From contig NZ_JADABY010000031.1 in the NCBI RefSeq assembly GCF_015672735.1, forward strand, positions 1 through 64,000: 64,000 nt of DNA, given 5' to 3'. The notes under the pieces are model-generated. The model saw only the letters and a list, made by a program, of their open reading frames with translations. It was not told the DNA's origin and ran no database searches. This document shows, in pieces, positions 8,689 to 19,361 of the stretch (position 1 is its first letter; each line of letters opens with the position of its first letter). The stretch is from Citrobacter sp. Res13-Sevr-PEB04-36 (GTDB lineage: Bacteria > Pseudomonadota > Gammaproteobacteria > Enterobacterales > Enterobacteriaceae). The position numbers and the translations under genes were made by a program.

Positions 8689-9930
8689 ATGAATAAATCG
8701 TTAATCGCCGCAGCCGTGGCAGGGGTCATATTACTGTCATCCGCCGCACAGGCGCAGACCGCGCCGGAGGGCTATCAACTCCAGCAAGTATTGATGATGA
8801 GCCGACATAACTTACGTGCACCTTTAGCCAATAATGGCAGCGTTCTGGAGCAATCGACGCCGAAGCAGTGGCCACAATGGGATGTACCGGGCGGTCAGCT
8901 CACCACCAAAGGCGGGGTGCTGGAAATCTATATGGGCCATTACATGCGTGAATGGCTGGCAGAGCAGGGGATGGTGAAATCCGGTGAATGTCCGGCCCCG
9001 GATACGGTGTATACCTACGCCAATAGCCTGCAGCGTACGGTCGCAACGGCGCAGTTCTTTGTGACCGGCGCGTTCCCGGGTTGCGACGTACCCGTGCACC
9101 ATCAAGAAAAAATGGGCACCATGGATCCCACCTTCAACCCGGTAATCACTGACGACTCTGCCGCATTTAGTCAGCAGGCCGTGCAGGCGATGGAAAAAGA
9201 GCGCAGCAAAATGCAGCTTAGCGACAGCTACCAGTTGCTAGAGCAAATGACGAACTACAAAGACTCACCGTCCTGTAAAGAAAAACAGCAGTGCTCACTG
9301 ACCGACGCCAAAGACACGTTTACTGCGAAGTACCAACAGGAGCCTGGGGTTTCAGGACCGTTGAAGGTCGGTAACTCGCTGGTGGATGCGTTCACGTTGC
9401 AATATTACGAAGGTTTCCCGCTAAATGAGGTGGCCTGGGGTGAGATCAAATCTGACCAACAGTGGAAAGTGCTGTCGAAGCTGAAAAATGGCTATCAGGA
9501 CAGCCTGTTTACCTCGCCGGCCGTGGCGCAAAATGTGGCCAAGCCACTGGTGAAATATATCGATAACGCACTGGTGACCGAGCGTACAAAAGCGCCGAAA
9601 ATTACCGTGCTGGTCGGTCACGACTCCAACATTGCGTCATTACTCACCGCGCTGGATTTCAAACCGTATCAGCTGCATGACCAGAACGAACGCACGCCGA
9701 TTGGCGGGAAGATTGTCTTCCAGCGCTGGCATGACAGTAATGCTAACCGGGATCTGATGAAAATCGAGTATGTTTATCAGAGCTCGCACCAGCTGCGTGA
9801 TGCACAGGTGTTGACGTTGAAATCACCCGCGCAGCGCGTGACGCTGGAACTGAAAGGCTGCCCGATAGATGCGAATGGCTTCTGCCCGATCGATAAATTC
9901 GATAACGTGCTGAATGCGGCGGTAAAGTAA
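8689..9930 (+). CDS. agp: Periplasmic glucose-1-phosphatase
   Basis: 413 residues, the E. coli length. A signal peptide (1-22, AQA) sends it to the periplasm. It is a branch-2 histidine acid phosphatase: R39-H40-N-L-R-A-P holds the nucleophilic His, and the HD pair in VGHDSN near residue 312 gives the proton donor Asp. It removes phosphate from glucose-1-phosphate so that glucose can be taken up, and homologues have some phytase activity. Four or more cysteines suggest disulfides, which DsbA and Scs proteins would influence. It converges on yccJ. Confidence 0.97.
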   Translation: MNKSLIAAAVAGVILLSSAAQAQTAPEGYQLQQVLMMSRHNLRAPLANNGSVLEQSTPKQWPQWDVPGGQLTTKGGVLEIYMGHYMREWLAEQGMVKSGECPAPDTVYTYANSLQRTVATAQFFVTGAFPGCDVPVHHQEKMGTMDPTFNPVITDDSAAFSQQAVQAMEKERSKMQLSDSYQLLEQMTNYKDSPSCKEKQQCSLTDAKDTFTAKYQQEPGVSGPLKVGNSLVDAFTLQYYEGFPLNEVAWGEIKSDQQWKVLSKLKNGYQDSLFTSPAVAQNVAKPLVKYIDNALVTERTKAPKITVLVGHDSNIASLLTALDFKPYQLHDQNERTPIGGKIVFQRWHDSNANRDLMKIEYVYQSSHQLRDAQVLTLKSPAQRVTLELKGCPIDANGFCPIDKFDNVLNAAVK

Positions 9931-9943
9931 GGTGAAAAAAGAA

Positions 9944-9967
9944 ACTCCCCCGTGCAGACGGGGGAGT
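9944..9967 (-). terminator. Terminator between agp and yccJ
   Basis: ACTCCCCCGT pairs with ACGGGGGAGT around a GCAG loop. On the minus strand it is followed by TTTCTTTTTTC, so it ends wrbA-yccJ transcripts; from the plus side it lacks a T-run but may still stop agp transcripts. Confidence 0.8.
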
Positions 9968-9974
9968 CATGACG

Positions 9975-10202
9975 CTAGACGTTTTTACGTTCAATAGTCT
10001 GTTCACCCCAAAAGAGTGAATCTTTGTCTGTTTTCTCAAAAGCTTTGATTAGTACCTCGTCGCTGCCTTCTTCCCAAATTTTTTCCGCCAGTTTCTCGTC
10101 GTAATGGGCGACTTCAAAGATAGCCTCGGCGATTTCCGGCGACGTGTTGCGCAGACGCGCCCATTCACCGACGCGATGGGCTTTCGCTTCTTGAGTTGGC
10201 AT
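9975..10202 (-). CDS. yccJ: YccJ family small protein
   Basis: 75 residues, charged and soluble, with no membrane segment ([15 protein letters not shown] start). The protein matches YccJ of E. coli in length and position. Its function is unknown; it is co-transcribed with wrbA (20-base gap, start preceded by AGGAGG) and so likely belongs to the RpoS-dependent stationary-phase set. Confidence 0.93.
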   Translation of the reverse strand: MPTQEAKAHRVGEWARLRNTSPEIAEAIFEVAHYDEKLAEKIWEEGSDEVLIKAFEKTDKDSLFWGEQTIERKNV

Positions 10203-10222
10203 ACGAATCCTCCTGTTGCGGA

Positions 10223-11204
<982 letters not shown>

Positions 11205-11378
11205 ATGGCAAACCATCGAGGCGGTTCCGGCAACTTTGCGGAAGACCGTGAGAGAGCATCAGAAGCAGGTCGAAAAGGTGGCCAGCATAGCGGGGGTAAT
11301 TTCAAGAATGACCCGCAACGCGCTTCAGAGGCAGGCAAAAAAGGGGGCAAAAATAGCCACGGCAATAACAAAACGTAA
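11205..11378 (+). CDS. ymdF: Stress-induced KGG-repeat protein YmdF
   Basis: A 57-residue gene, read directly from the DNA. It holds two copies of a GNFxxDxxRASEAGxKGG repeat (residues about 9-26 and 31-48), the KGG motif of the YmdF/YciG/GsiB-like family, very hydrophilic and probably disordered. Such proteins accumulate in stationary phase and stress; the exact role is unknown. GGAGG lies eight bases before the ATG. Confidence 0.93.
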   Translation: MANHRGGSGNFAEDRERASEAGRKGGQHSGGNFKNDPQRASEAGKKGGKNSHGNNKT

Positions 11379-11445
11379 TTGCCAGGCTGTCTGTTAACTA
11401 TATCGTGACGTCTGAGCGTTCAACGACAGACGTCGCAAGCCACCG

Positions 11446-11472
11446 CCGCCGGATTGTCCGGCGGTTTTTTTG
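11446..11472 (+). terminator. Terminator of ymdF
   Basis: CCGCCGGA-TTG-TCCGGCGG followed by seven T, about 70 bases after the ymdF stop: a strong intrinsic terminator. Confidence 0.88.
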
Positions 11473-11567
11473 TTTGAAGGTTGCACGCCACTTCCCGTGC
11501 CCGCTTTAATTTATCCATTCACCGTATGATTTGTTATGCTGACGCCCTCAGAACAAGGAGAGGGCGG

Positions 11568-12206
11568 ATGGCTCAAGGCGCAGAGAAAAAAACAGGTAAA
11601 CGCTCGCAGGCGGTCAACGCGAAACGCCAGGCCATTTTAACTGCGGCGCTAAATATCTTCTCCCAGTATGGGATCCACGGAACGCGTCTTGAACAGGTGG
11701 CTGAACAGGCGGGCGTGTCAAAAACCAATCTGCTCTATTATTACCCGTCAAAAGAAGTGCTCTATATTGCCGTGTTACGCCAGATCCTCGACATCTGGCT
11801 GGCGCCGCTGAAGGCCTTTCGTGAAGACTTTGCGCCGCTGGTGGCGATCAAAGAATATATCCGCCTCAAACTGGAAGTTTCCCGCGATTACCCGCAGGCA
11901 TCACGGCTGTTTTGTATGGAGATGCTGGCAGGCGCGCCGCTGCTGATGACCGAATTGACGGGGGATCTTAAAACGCTGATCGATGAGAAATCTGCGCTGA
12001 TTGCCGGATGGGTCAGCAGTGGCAAGCTGGCACCGGTCGATCCGCATCATCTGATTTTTATGATTTGGGCTTCAACCCAGCACTACGCCGACTTTGCTCC
12101 ACAGGTGGAAGCAGTGACGGGTGCAACACTGCGCGATGAAGCCTTTTTTAACCAAACGGTTGAGAACGTCCAGCGGATGATTATCGAAGGGATCCGCGTG
12201 CGTTAA
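11568..12206 (+). CDS. rutR: Pyrimidine-responsive TetR-family regulator RutR
   Basis: 212 residues, the E. coli length. The N-terminal helix-turn-helix (TRLEQVAEQAGVSKTNLLYYYP, about 39-60) is TetR-type; the C-terminal part binds uracil in E. coli. The ATG at 11568 follows AAGGAGAGGG and gives the family start MAQGA. In K-12 RutR lies beside rutABCDEFG, which it represses, and also tunes carAB and pyrimidine genes. Here the rut operon is missing from this position, so the regulator must serve other targets. It overlaps the convergent LprI-like gene by 4 bases. Confidence 0.95.
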   Translation: MAQGAEKKTGKRSQAVNAKRQAILTAALNIFSQYGIHGTRLEQVAEQAGVSKTNLLYYYPSKEVLYIAVLRQILDIWLAPLKAFREDFAPLVAIKEYIRLKLEVSRDYPQASRLFCMEMLAGAPLLMTELTGDLKTLIDEKSALIAGWVSSGKLAPVDPHHLIFMIWASTQHYADFAPQVEAVTGATLRDEAFFNQTVENVQRMIIEGIRVR

Positions 12207-12598
12207 CCGGCGGGCGGTAACGGGCAGCTTAAATCACCTTCTTCACACTGCAGCAGCGAGGCGAGAAACGCTTCACGCTCGTGAGTTTTGTCGGTCAGAC
12301 ACTGGCTGGCGATCATCGACTGGACGCTGCCGCCTTCCGTACCTGAGCTGATTAACGCGCAGTCAGCATCGCGCAGTGTTATCCACGCGACTTGCGCCTT
12401 TTTCAGTAATTCACGTTGAGTGGGCGCTGCACGCTTAAGCGCATTCTGATAGGTATCATTGAGCTTTGCATCCGCCGCTTTAAACTGCTCAGCGGCGCAG
12501 GTGTTCATCTCAGTTTGGGTGTTCGCGTTGGCGCAGTCTTCCGCCAGCGCCGGGCTGCTGAGCAGCAGTGCCGCACATGTCAGTACAATTCGTTTCAT
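12203..12598 (-). CDS. LprI-like (DUF1311) periplasmic protein
   Basis: 131 residues. A signal peptide (about 1-19, ALA) leads into a helical domain with conserved cysteines (DCANANTQTEMNTCAAE; DADCAL; SQCLTDKTHEREAFL), the pattern of the DUF1311/LprI family, some of which inhibit lysozyme. A similar gene sits beside rutR in Salmonella as I recall. The disulfides would depend on periplasmic oxidation. Ends 4 bases inside the rutR tail on the opposite strand. Confidence 0.8.
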   Translation of the reverse strand: MKRIVLTCAALLLSSPALAEDCANANTQTEMNTCAAEQFKAADAKLNDTYQNALKRAAPTQRELLKKAQVAWITLRDADCALISSGTEGGSVQSMIASQCLTDKTHEREAFLASLLQCEEGDLSCPLPPAG

Positions 12599-12661
12599 GC
12601 TTCCCTCTGGCTTAATAATAATGGCAACGTGCCGGTAATGCTTGTTTGTTAAGTATTAGAA

Positions 12662-13271
12662 GAACATTTTACTCTGGAACAGGGTTCCGTTCACTTTATG
12701 TTCATGACTTTTTTGATGCCTCTGTCCCTGTGAACGTGCAAGGGAGGCTCACCGCCGCCTCCCTTGCAACCCAGGCTCCCGGCAAGGAAAATCGTCGCTG
12801 CGCGATTTATTCGTCTTATTCCGTCTGCCTGTCGGGTCGGTGCCGAGCCTGCATCCCTGCAGGCCGTCCCCTCAGCCCGCTTCCTTGCGGGCTGCCCCGG
12901 TCAGCCGTCAACGCCTCATCGATTTTCAGCCGGACTAAGGGGGCCGCTTCAGCGCACTGGCTTTCAGGTATTTCCTTTTTGCTGTTTAAACAAAAAATGC
13001 AGGAGGTCAGGTGTGGATAGATCCGGCTGAAAATTGCCGACGCGTTTCCGTAAGGCCGGGAGAGCCAGCATGGATGCTGGCTCAGGGCGCGTTTTGCAGG
13101 GATGCTACCTCGCGCCCGGCCCGGTAGCCTGGAGGAGTTAGCGGAGGGGATTGCGAAGCAACAGTTTTCCTGCCGGGAGCCGGGATTGTAAAGGGCGTGG
13201 CGGAGAACGCCCTTTACACGTTCACAGGTATAATGGTTTCAGAGTGGTGAAGCATTCAAGGTGAACGTAAC
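12662..13271. repeat. Quasi-palindromic structured repeat, copy 1
   Basis: A 610-base non-coding element made of two diverged inverted arms (about 12731-12943 and 13032-13236) around an 88-base centre. Each arm starts at TGTGAACGTG and ends at ATTTTCAGCCGGA. Each contains an 11-bp hairpin with an 8-base loop (12738-12767; 13188-13217) and an 8-bp hairpin with a 6-base loop (12873-12894; 13062-13083). The stems differ in sequence between arms but remain paired, so pairing has been kept. No open frame with a ribosome site and no transposase is present. A second, inverted copy lies at 19362-19775. Confidence 0.85.
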
Positions 13272-13275
13272 AAGG

Positions 13276-13308
13276 CGCCAGAGGTAATATATTCATTGTC
13301 CTCTGGCG
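13276..13308. other. Hairpin downstream of putA
   Basis: CGCCAGAGG (13276-13284) pairs with CCTCTGGCG (13300-13308). It lies 46 bases past the putA stop, between putA and repeat copy 1. Neither side has a T-run, so it is a weak candidate for the putA 3' end. Confidence 0.4.
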
Positions 13309-13353
13309 ACGCTTTACTGACCGATCTGAAGCGTATACCCCATAACCATACCC

Positions 13354-16300
13354 TTAGCCGATTGTCATCAGGCTGGCGTTCCCGCCAGCAGCAGCGGTGT
13401 TGACGCTCAATGAGCGTTCAATATACAACCGCTCCAGCAGGATATTGCTCTCACCACGGGCAAAGCCTTGTACCGAGACAATTGCGCCATCCCGGGCGGC
13501 AACCTCTTCGCATAACGCGCGCAGTTGATCGGAATCACCGTGGAAGATAACGGCATCGAACGGTTGTACGGTCAGATTATCCGCTTTGGCAAACTGGATG
13601 CGCCCGGAAAGAGCGGCAGGCAGACGTTTTGCCAGATCGCGGTGGAAAGCATCATCCGGCCACAGGATGAGGCTGCCCACGCAAGCCACGGCGGCGACTT
13701 GAACCAGCGCGTCCTGTTCGTTATCGGCAATACACAGAACGCGATCGCGAGGTAACAGCGTCCAGGTGTTGCGCTCGCCGGTAGGGCCAGGCAACAAACG
13801 CTGGGTTCCGGCCTGCGCCAGTTCAGCAAACTGTTGGCACAGGGTCTGCAACGCCGGGCGATCGGCTGCCCATTCGGTGAGGGCGTTCAGTGGCTGGATC
13901 AGCGCCGCCTTGAGCTGTGCATCGACAGGGTAGTCGGCATCCTGGCGTGCCAGGGTGATGCTTAGCGCATTTTCCGGACGGTTAGCCAGCAGACGGTACA
14001 GATACAGCGGACCGCCGGCTTTCGGGCCGGTGCCTGACAAGCCTTCGCCGCCGAAGGGCTGCACGCCGACTACTGCGCCAACCATATTACGGTTGACGTA
14101 CAGGTTACCCACGTGTGCGGAGCCGGTAACCTGAGCGATGGTTTCATCAATACGGGTATGCACACCCAGCGTCAGGCCGTAGCCGGAAGCATTGATTTGC
14201 TCAATCAGATTGCCCAGGTTGCTGCGGGTGTAGCGCACCACGTGCAGCACCGGACCAAACACCTCTTTTTGCAGTTCATCGAAGCTCTCCAGCTCAATCA
14301 GCGTTGGCGCAATAAAGGTACCGGTTTGCCATTCCCGCGCATCCTCGCTGTTTTCACGCGCTGCCTGGAATACCGGACGTCCCTTGGCGCGCATGGCCTG
14401 AATGTGGCGCTCAATATTGGTTTTGGCCTCATCATCAATAACCGGCCCAATGTCAGTGGTCAGGCGGCCCGGATTGCCCATCCGGCATTCGGCCATCGCG
14501 CCGCGCAGCATTTTCAGCGTGTGATCGGCGATGTCATCCTGCAGGCACAGGACGCGCAGTGCCGAGCAGCGCTGTCCGGCGCTGTCAAAGGCGGAGGCCA
14601 GCACATCAACGACCACTTGCTCCGTCAGCGCCGAGGAGTCGACGATCATCGCGTTCATTCCACCGGTTTCGGCGATCAGCGGGATCGGACGGCCTTGCGC
14701 GTCAAGACGGCGAGCAATATTACGTTGTAACAGCGTGGCGACTTCCGTTGAACCGGTGAACATCACGCCGCGTACGCGCTCATCGGACGTCAGCTGTGCC
14801 CCGACGGTTTCACCCTGACCGGGCAACAGTTGTACCACGCCTGGCGGGACGCCGGCTTCCAGTAAAATGGCGATCCCCTGGGCGGCAATCAGCGGTGTCT
14901 GTTCTGCCGGTTTTGCCAGCACGCTGTTGCCTGCAGCCAGCGCGGCGGCAATTTGCCCGCTGAAGATGGCCAGCGGGAAGTTCCACGGGCTGATGCAGAC
15001 TACCGGGCCGAGTGGACGATGGGTTTCGTTATCAAAATCATCGCGGACTTGCCCGGCGTAATAATGCAGGAAGTCGACCGCTTCACGCACTTCAGCAATG
15101 GCGTTGCTAAAGGTTTTACCCGCCTCGCGAACCAGAATGCCAATCAGTTGCTGCATCTGGCCTTCCATCAGAACGGCGGCGCGATGCAGAATGGCGGCAC
15201 GCTCCTGCGGCGGCGTAGCGAACCAGATCGGTGCATTATTCACCGCGCTTTGTAACGCCTGTTCCACTTCATTCGGGGAGGCTTCGCGCACGTAGCCCAC
15301 GATATCTTTCGGCTCCGCCGGGTTAATCACCGGCGTCATTTGTCCGTCAGTCACCGGATGCTCCAGCATCGGTTTCGCGTGCCATTTTTGCAGTGCGCTA
15401 TTGAGCAGGGCAGAGGACAGCGAGGCCAGGCGATGTTCGTTCGCCAGATCCAGCCCGGCAGAGTTTTCGCGTCCCTTGCCGTACAGGTCGCGTGGCAGCG
15501 CAATCTTCGGATGCGGTAGACCCGCCTGGCCTTCATGCTGCGCCAGTTTTTCTACGGCTTCGACCGGGTCGGCGACCAGTTCATCCAGCGGCAGGGTGGT
15601 GTCGGCAATACGGTTAACGAACGAGGTGTTCGCGCCGTTTTCCAGCAGACGACGCACCAGGTACGCCAGCAGCGTTTCATGGGTCCCTACCGGTGCGTAA
15701 ATACGGCATGGGCGATTCAGTTTGCCATCAGCCACTTTGCCGGTGACCTGCTCGTACAGCGGTTCACCCATGCCGTGCAGGCACTGGAACTCGTACTGAC
15801 CGGGGTAATAGTTCTGACCCGCTAACTGATAAATGGCCGCCAGCGTATGAGCGTTATGGGTGGCGAACTGTGGGTAGATTAGATTCGGCACGGCAAGCAG
15901 TTTTTTGGCGCAGGCCAGATAGGAAACATCGGTGTAGACTTTACGGGTATACACCGGATAGCCTTCCAGGCCGTCCATCTGGGCGCGTTTGATTTCGCTG
16001 TCCCAGTATGCGCCTTTGACCAGGCGGATCATCAGGCGACGGCGGCTGCGCGTGGCCAGATCAATCAGATAATCAATCACGTACGGACAGCGTTTCTGGT
16101 AGGCCTGGATGACAAAACCAATCCCGTTCCAGCCAGCCAGCTCAGGTTCGAAGCACAATTTTTCCAGCAGATCGAGGGAGATTTCCAGACGATCTGCTTC
16201 TTCGGCGTCAATATTGATGCCGATGTCGTACTGACGCGCCAGCAAGGTGAGCGACTTCAGGCGCGGATAAAGCTCATCCATTACGCGATCGTACTGCGCA

Positions 16301-17316
16301 CGGCTGTAGCGCGGGTGCAGCGCCGACAGCTTGATCGAAATCCCCGGCCCTTCATAAATACCGCGTCCATTAGACGCTTTACCAATAGCGTGGATAGCCT
16401 GCTGGTAAGACACCATGTAGGCCTGCGCGTCGGCGGCGGTCAGTGCGGCTTCCCCCAGCATATCGTAGGAGTAGCGGAAACCTTTCTCTTCCAGTTTCCG
16501 CGCATTCGCTAGCGCCTCAGCGATGGTTTCCCCGGTGACGAACTGCTCCCCCATCAAGCGCATCGCCATATCGACGCCTTTGCGGACCAGCGGCTCGCCG
16601 CTCTTTCCGATGATGCGGTTCAGTGAGCGCGAGAGGCTGGCTTCGTTATGCGTGGAAACCAGTTTGCCGGTAAATAACAGCCCCCAGGTTGCCGCGTTGA
16701 CGAATAACGACGGGCTGCGTCCAATGTGCGACTGCCAGTTGCCGTTGCTGATTTTGTCGCGGATCAGCGCATCGCGCGTAGCTTTGTCGGGAATACGCAG
16801 CAGGGCTTCTGCCAGGCACATCAGCGCAACACCTTCCTGAGAAGACAGCGAGAACTCTTGCAAGAGTCCCTGAACCATGCCGGCGCGACCGCTGGCGGTT
16901 TTCTGGTTACGTAGTTTGTCGGCCAGCTGATATGCCAGCTTATGAGCCTGTTCAGCGATCGGCTGCGGCAGGCGCGCCTGTTCCATCAGCATCGGTACGG
17001 CGTCGGTTTCTGCACGACGATACGCGGCGGTGATCGCCGCCCGGGAAACAGACTGCGGCAGGATCTGCTCGGCAAACTCGAGGAAAGGCTGGTGGGTTTC
17101 ATTCTGGTATGCCGCGGCGTCATCTCCTTCATTGGCTGCACCCGCCAGCAGGGCAGGCAGCTCAGGCAGGGCATCGTCATTTTCCAGTCTTTCGAGATAA
17201 TTAAAGATGGCTTGTTTGATCAGCCAATGCGGCGTGCGATCGATTCGTGATGCGGCTGTTTTAATACGCTCGCGTGTGGCGTCGTCCAGCTTAACCCCCA
17301 TCGTGGTGGTTCCCAT
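13354..17316 (-). CDS. putA: Proline utilization A: trifunctional proline dehydrogenase, P5C dehydrogenase and repressor
   Basis: 1320 residues. Residues 1-47 form the ribbon-helix-helix DNA-binding domain (MGVKLDDATRERIK) that represses putA and putP when proline is absent. The FAD proline dehydrogenase barrel spans about 260-610 and the aldehyde dehydrogenase about 640-1130, with catalytic Cys in GQRCSA near residue 917; a C-terminal domain ends NASLMTIG. It converts proline to glutamate in two channelled steps and shifts to the membrane when reduced. The ATG at 17316, eight bases after AGGAG, is chosen over an in-frame TTG at 17340 and gives the E. coli length. Divergent from putP. Confidence 0.97.
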   Translation of the reverse strand: MGTTTMGVKLDDATRERIKTAASRIDRTPHWLIKQAIFNYLERLENDDALPELPALLAGAANEGDDAAAYQNETHQPFLEFAEQILPQSVSRAAITAAYRRAETDAVPMLMEQARLPQPIAEQAHKLAYQLADKLRNQKTASGRAGMVQGLLQEFSLSSQEGVALMCLAEALLRIPDKATRDALIRDKISNGNWQSHIGRSPSLFVNAATWGLLFTGKLVSTHNEASLSRSLNRIIGKSGEPLVRKGVDMAMRLMGEQFVTGETIAEALANARKLEEKGFRYSYDMLGEAALTAADAQAYMVSYQQAIHAIGKASNGRGIYEGPGISIKLSALHPRYSRAQYDRVMDELYPRLKSLTLLARQYDIGINIDAEEADRLEISLDLLEKLCFEPELAGWNGIGFVIQAYQKRCPYVIDYLIDLATRSRRRLMIRLVKGAYWDSEIKRAQMDGLEGYPVYTRKVYTDVSYLACAKKLLAVPNLIYPQFATHNAHTLAAIYQLAGQNYYPGQYEFQCLHGMGEPLYEQVTGKVADGKLNRPCRIYAPVGTHETLLAYLVRRLLENGANTSFVNRIADTTLPLDELVADPVEAVEKLAQHEGQAGLPHPKIALPRDLYGKGRENSAGLDLANEHRLASLSSALLNSALQKWHAKPMLEHPVTDGQMTPVINPAEPKDIVGYVREASPNEVEQALQSAVNNAPIWFATPPQERAAILHRAAVLMEGQMQQLIGILVREAGKTFSNAIAEVREAVDFLHYYAGQVRDDFDNETHRPLGPVVCISPWNFPLAIFSGQIAAALAAGNSVLAKPAEQTPLIAAQGIAILLEAGVPPGVVQLLPGQGETVGAQLTSDERVRGVMFTGSTEVATLLQRNIARRLDAQGRPIPLIAETGGMNAMIVDSSALTEQVVVDVLASAFDSAGQRCSALRVLCLQDDIADHTLKMLRGAMAECRMGNPGRLTTDIGPVIDDEAKTNIERHIQAMRAKGRPVFQAARENSEDAREWQTGTFIAPTLIELESFDELQKEVFGPVLHVVRYTRSNLGNLIEQINASGYGLTLGVHTRIDETIAQVTGSAHVGNLYVNRNMVGAVVGVQPFGGEGLSGTGPKAGGPLYLYRLLANRPENALSITLARQDADYPVDAQLKAALIQPLNALTEWAADRPALQTLCQQFAELAQAGTQRLLPGPTGERNTWTLLPRDRVLCIADNEQDALVQVAAVACVGSLILWPDDAFHRDLAKRLPAALSGRIQFAKADNLTVQPFDAVIFHGDSDQLRALCEEVAARDGAIVSVQGFARGESNILLERLYIERSLSVNTAAAGGNASLMTIG

Positions 17317-17738
17317 GCCATTTACTCCTGTTGTGCTCAAATACGAAACTGATAGTTAGCGAGAAATATCCACTATGTTGCAACTTTGTGCAACCGTGTT
17401 AAATGTGACTTGGTTTGCAAGCTTGAAAATGAATGAAATGTTAATGAATATGGTGTTTGCAGAGGCAGCGATAAAAATAACGCGCTCTTTTTCTCTGCGG
17501 CAGTTAACACTTTTTAAAGGTGCAACCGAAAAAAGTGTGAGAGAGTGCAACCTCCAGAAAAATGCTATCTACTCGAGATCAAAATTGATGTAAATGGTGT
17601 GTTAAATCGATTGTGAATGACCCTCGCTTCCGGCAGGATACGGTCGCCCAGGTCAACATAGATATCTTTGCCACGTTCCGGCAGGGTAATAAAACGGCAA
17701 GCCACGGCATTGTCGATACATAATTTTGGAGAGTTTTG
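17317..17738. promoter_or_regulatory. putA-putP control region with PutA operators
   Basis: 422 bases between divergent putA and putP. The PutA recognition core GTTGCA, or its complement TGCAAC, occurs at 17377-17382, 17379-17384, 17389-17394, 17521-17526 and 17546-17551, clustered near each gene as in E. coli, where PutA bound at such sites represses both genes. Two TTTGCA near-matches (17414-17419, 17456-17461) lie between the clusters. The stretch is AT-rich in the middle, which suits a looped or bent repression complex. Confidence 0.8.
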
Positions 17739-19247
17739 ATGGCTATTAGCACACCGATGTTAGTGACATTCTGTGTCTATATTTTTGGCATGTTGTTGAT
17801 AGGGTTTATTGCATGGCGTTCAACCAAAAACTTTGATGATTACATTCTGGGTGGACGCAGCCTGGGGCCGTTTGTCACCGCGCTTTCCGCCGGGGCATCC
17901 GACATGAGCGGCTGGCTGCTGATGGGGCTGCCGGGGGCGATTTTCCTGTCGGGAATTTCAGAAAGCTGGATCGCTATCGGCCTGACATTAGGCGCATGGA
18001 TCAACTGGAAGCTGGTGGCCGGGCGTTTACGCGTACACACCGAGTTTAATAATAATGCCCTGACGCTGCCGGATTACTTCACCGGTCGTTTCGAAGATAA
18101 AAGCCGTGTGCTGCGTATTATTTCCGCGCTGGTTATTCTGCTGTTTTTCACCATCTATTGTGCTTCAGGGATTGTTGCAGGGGCGCGTCTGTTCGAAAGT
18201 ACCTTCGGCATGAGTTATGAAACAGCGCTGTGGGCGGGTGCGGCAGCGACGATTATCTATACCTTTATTGGCGGTTTCCTGGCCGTCAGCTGGACCGATA
18301 CCGTGCAGGCCAGCCTGATGATTTTTGCTCTGATCCTGACGCCGGTGATGGTGATTATTGGCGTCGGTGGCTTTGAAGATTCGCTGGAAGTGATCAAACA
18401 AAAGAGCATTGAGAACGTGGACATGCTCAAGGGCCTGAACTTTGTTGCCATTATTTCCCTGATGGGCTGGGGGCTGGGTTACTTCGGTCAGCCGCACATC
18501 CTGGCGCGCTTTATGGCGGCAGATTCTCACCATAGCATTGTGCACGCACGCCGCATCAGCATGGCGTGGATGATCCTGTGTCTGGCGGGGGCCGTGGCCG
18601 TTGGTTTCTTCGGTATCGCCTACTTCAATAATAATCCGGCGCTGGCGGGTGCGGTTAACCAGAACGCCGAGCGAGTGTTTATTGAACTGGCGCAAATCCT
18701 GTTCAATCCGTGGATTGCCGGTATTCTGCTGTCGGCTATCCTTGCGGCGGTGATGTCGACGTTGAGCTGCCAGCTGCTGGTGTGTTCCAGCGCCATTACG
18801 GAAGATTTGTACAAAGCGTTCCTGCGTAAAAATGCCAGCCAGAAAGAACTGGTGTGGATTGGCCGCGTCATGGTGTTGGTTGTTGCGCTGATCTCTATTG
18901 CGCTGGCGGCTAACCCGGAAAACCGCGTTCTCGGTCTGGTGAGCTACGCCTGGGCTGGCTTTGGTGCCGCGTTCGGACCGGTGGTGCTGTTCTCCGTAAT
19001 GTGGTCGCGAATGACCCGTAACGGTGCGCTGGCGGGGATGATCATTGGTGCGGTTACGGTTATCGTCTGGAAACAGTTCGCCTGGCTGGGCCTGTATGAA
19101 ATCATCCCGGGCTTTGTGTTCGGTAGTATCGGTATCGTGGTGTTCAGCTTGCTGGGTAAAGCACCGTCAGCCGCAATGCAAAAACGCTTTGCTGAGGCTG
19201 ATGCGCATTATCATTCTGCACCGCCGTCACGTTTACAGGTTGAGTAA
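17739..19247 (+). CDS. putP: Sodium/proline symporter PutP
   Basis: 502 residues, the E. coli length, with about 13 membrane helices of the SSS (LeuT-fold) family. The sodium and proline site segment AGASDMSGW (Asp55) and the helix-IX serine/threonine stretch MSTLSCQLL are intact. It brings in proline with Na+ for PutA. The ATG at 17739 follows TTTTGGAGAG; the codon before it is TTG and is not needed. A CCCGCATCCCTGCGGG hairpin lies after the stop. Confidence 0.97.
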   Translation: MAISTPMLVTFCVYIFGMLLIGFIAWRSTKNFDDYILGGRSLGPFVTALSAGASDMSGWLLMGLPGAIFLSGISESWIAIGLTLGAWINWKLVAGRLRVHTEFNNNALTLPDYFTGRFEDKSRVLRIISALVILLFFTIYCASGIVAGARLFESTFGMSYETALWAGAAATIIYTFIGGFLAVSWTDTVQASLMIFALILTPVMVIIGVGGFEDSLEVIKQKSIENVDMLKGLNFVAIISLMGWGLGYFGQPHILARFMAADSHHSIVHARRISMAWMILCLAGAVAVGFFGIAYFNNNPALAGAVNQNAERVFIELAQILFNPWIAGILLSAILAAVMSTLSCQLLVCSSAITEDLYKAFLRKNASQKELVWIGRVMVLVVALISIALAANPENRVLGLVSYAWAGFGAAFGPVVLFSVMWSRMTRNGALAGMIIGAVTVIVWKQFAWLGLYEIIPGFVFGSIGIVVFSLLGKAPSAAMQKRFAEADAHYHSAPPSRLQVE

Positions 19248-19361
19248 TCTGCCTATTGCTTCTACAGCCCGCATCCCTGCGGGCTATGCCGTTCAGTTAA
19301 CGACTAGTTTCAGAAGGCATCAAGATGTGCAGGCGGAGGCAATGAACATGCTATCTCAGAG

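Noticed and set aside
12646-13030. Plus-strand frames (124 and 88 codons) in repeat copy 1
   Set aside because: They run through the structured arms, have no ribosome site and no conservation with copy 2, where frames are broken.
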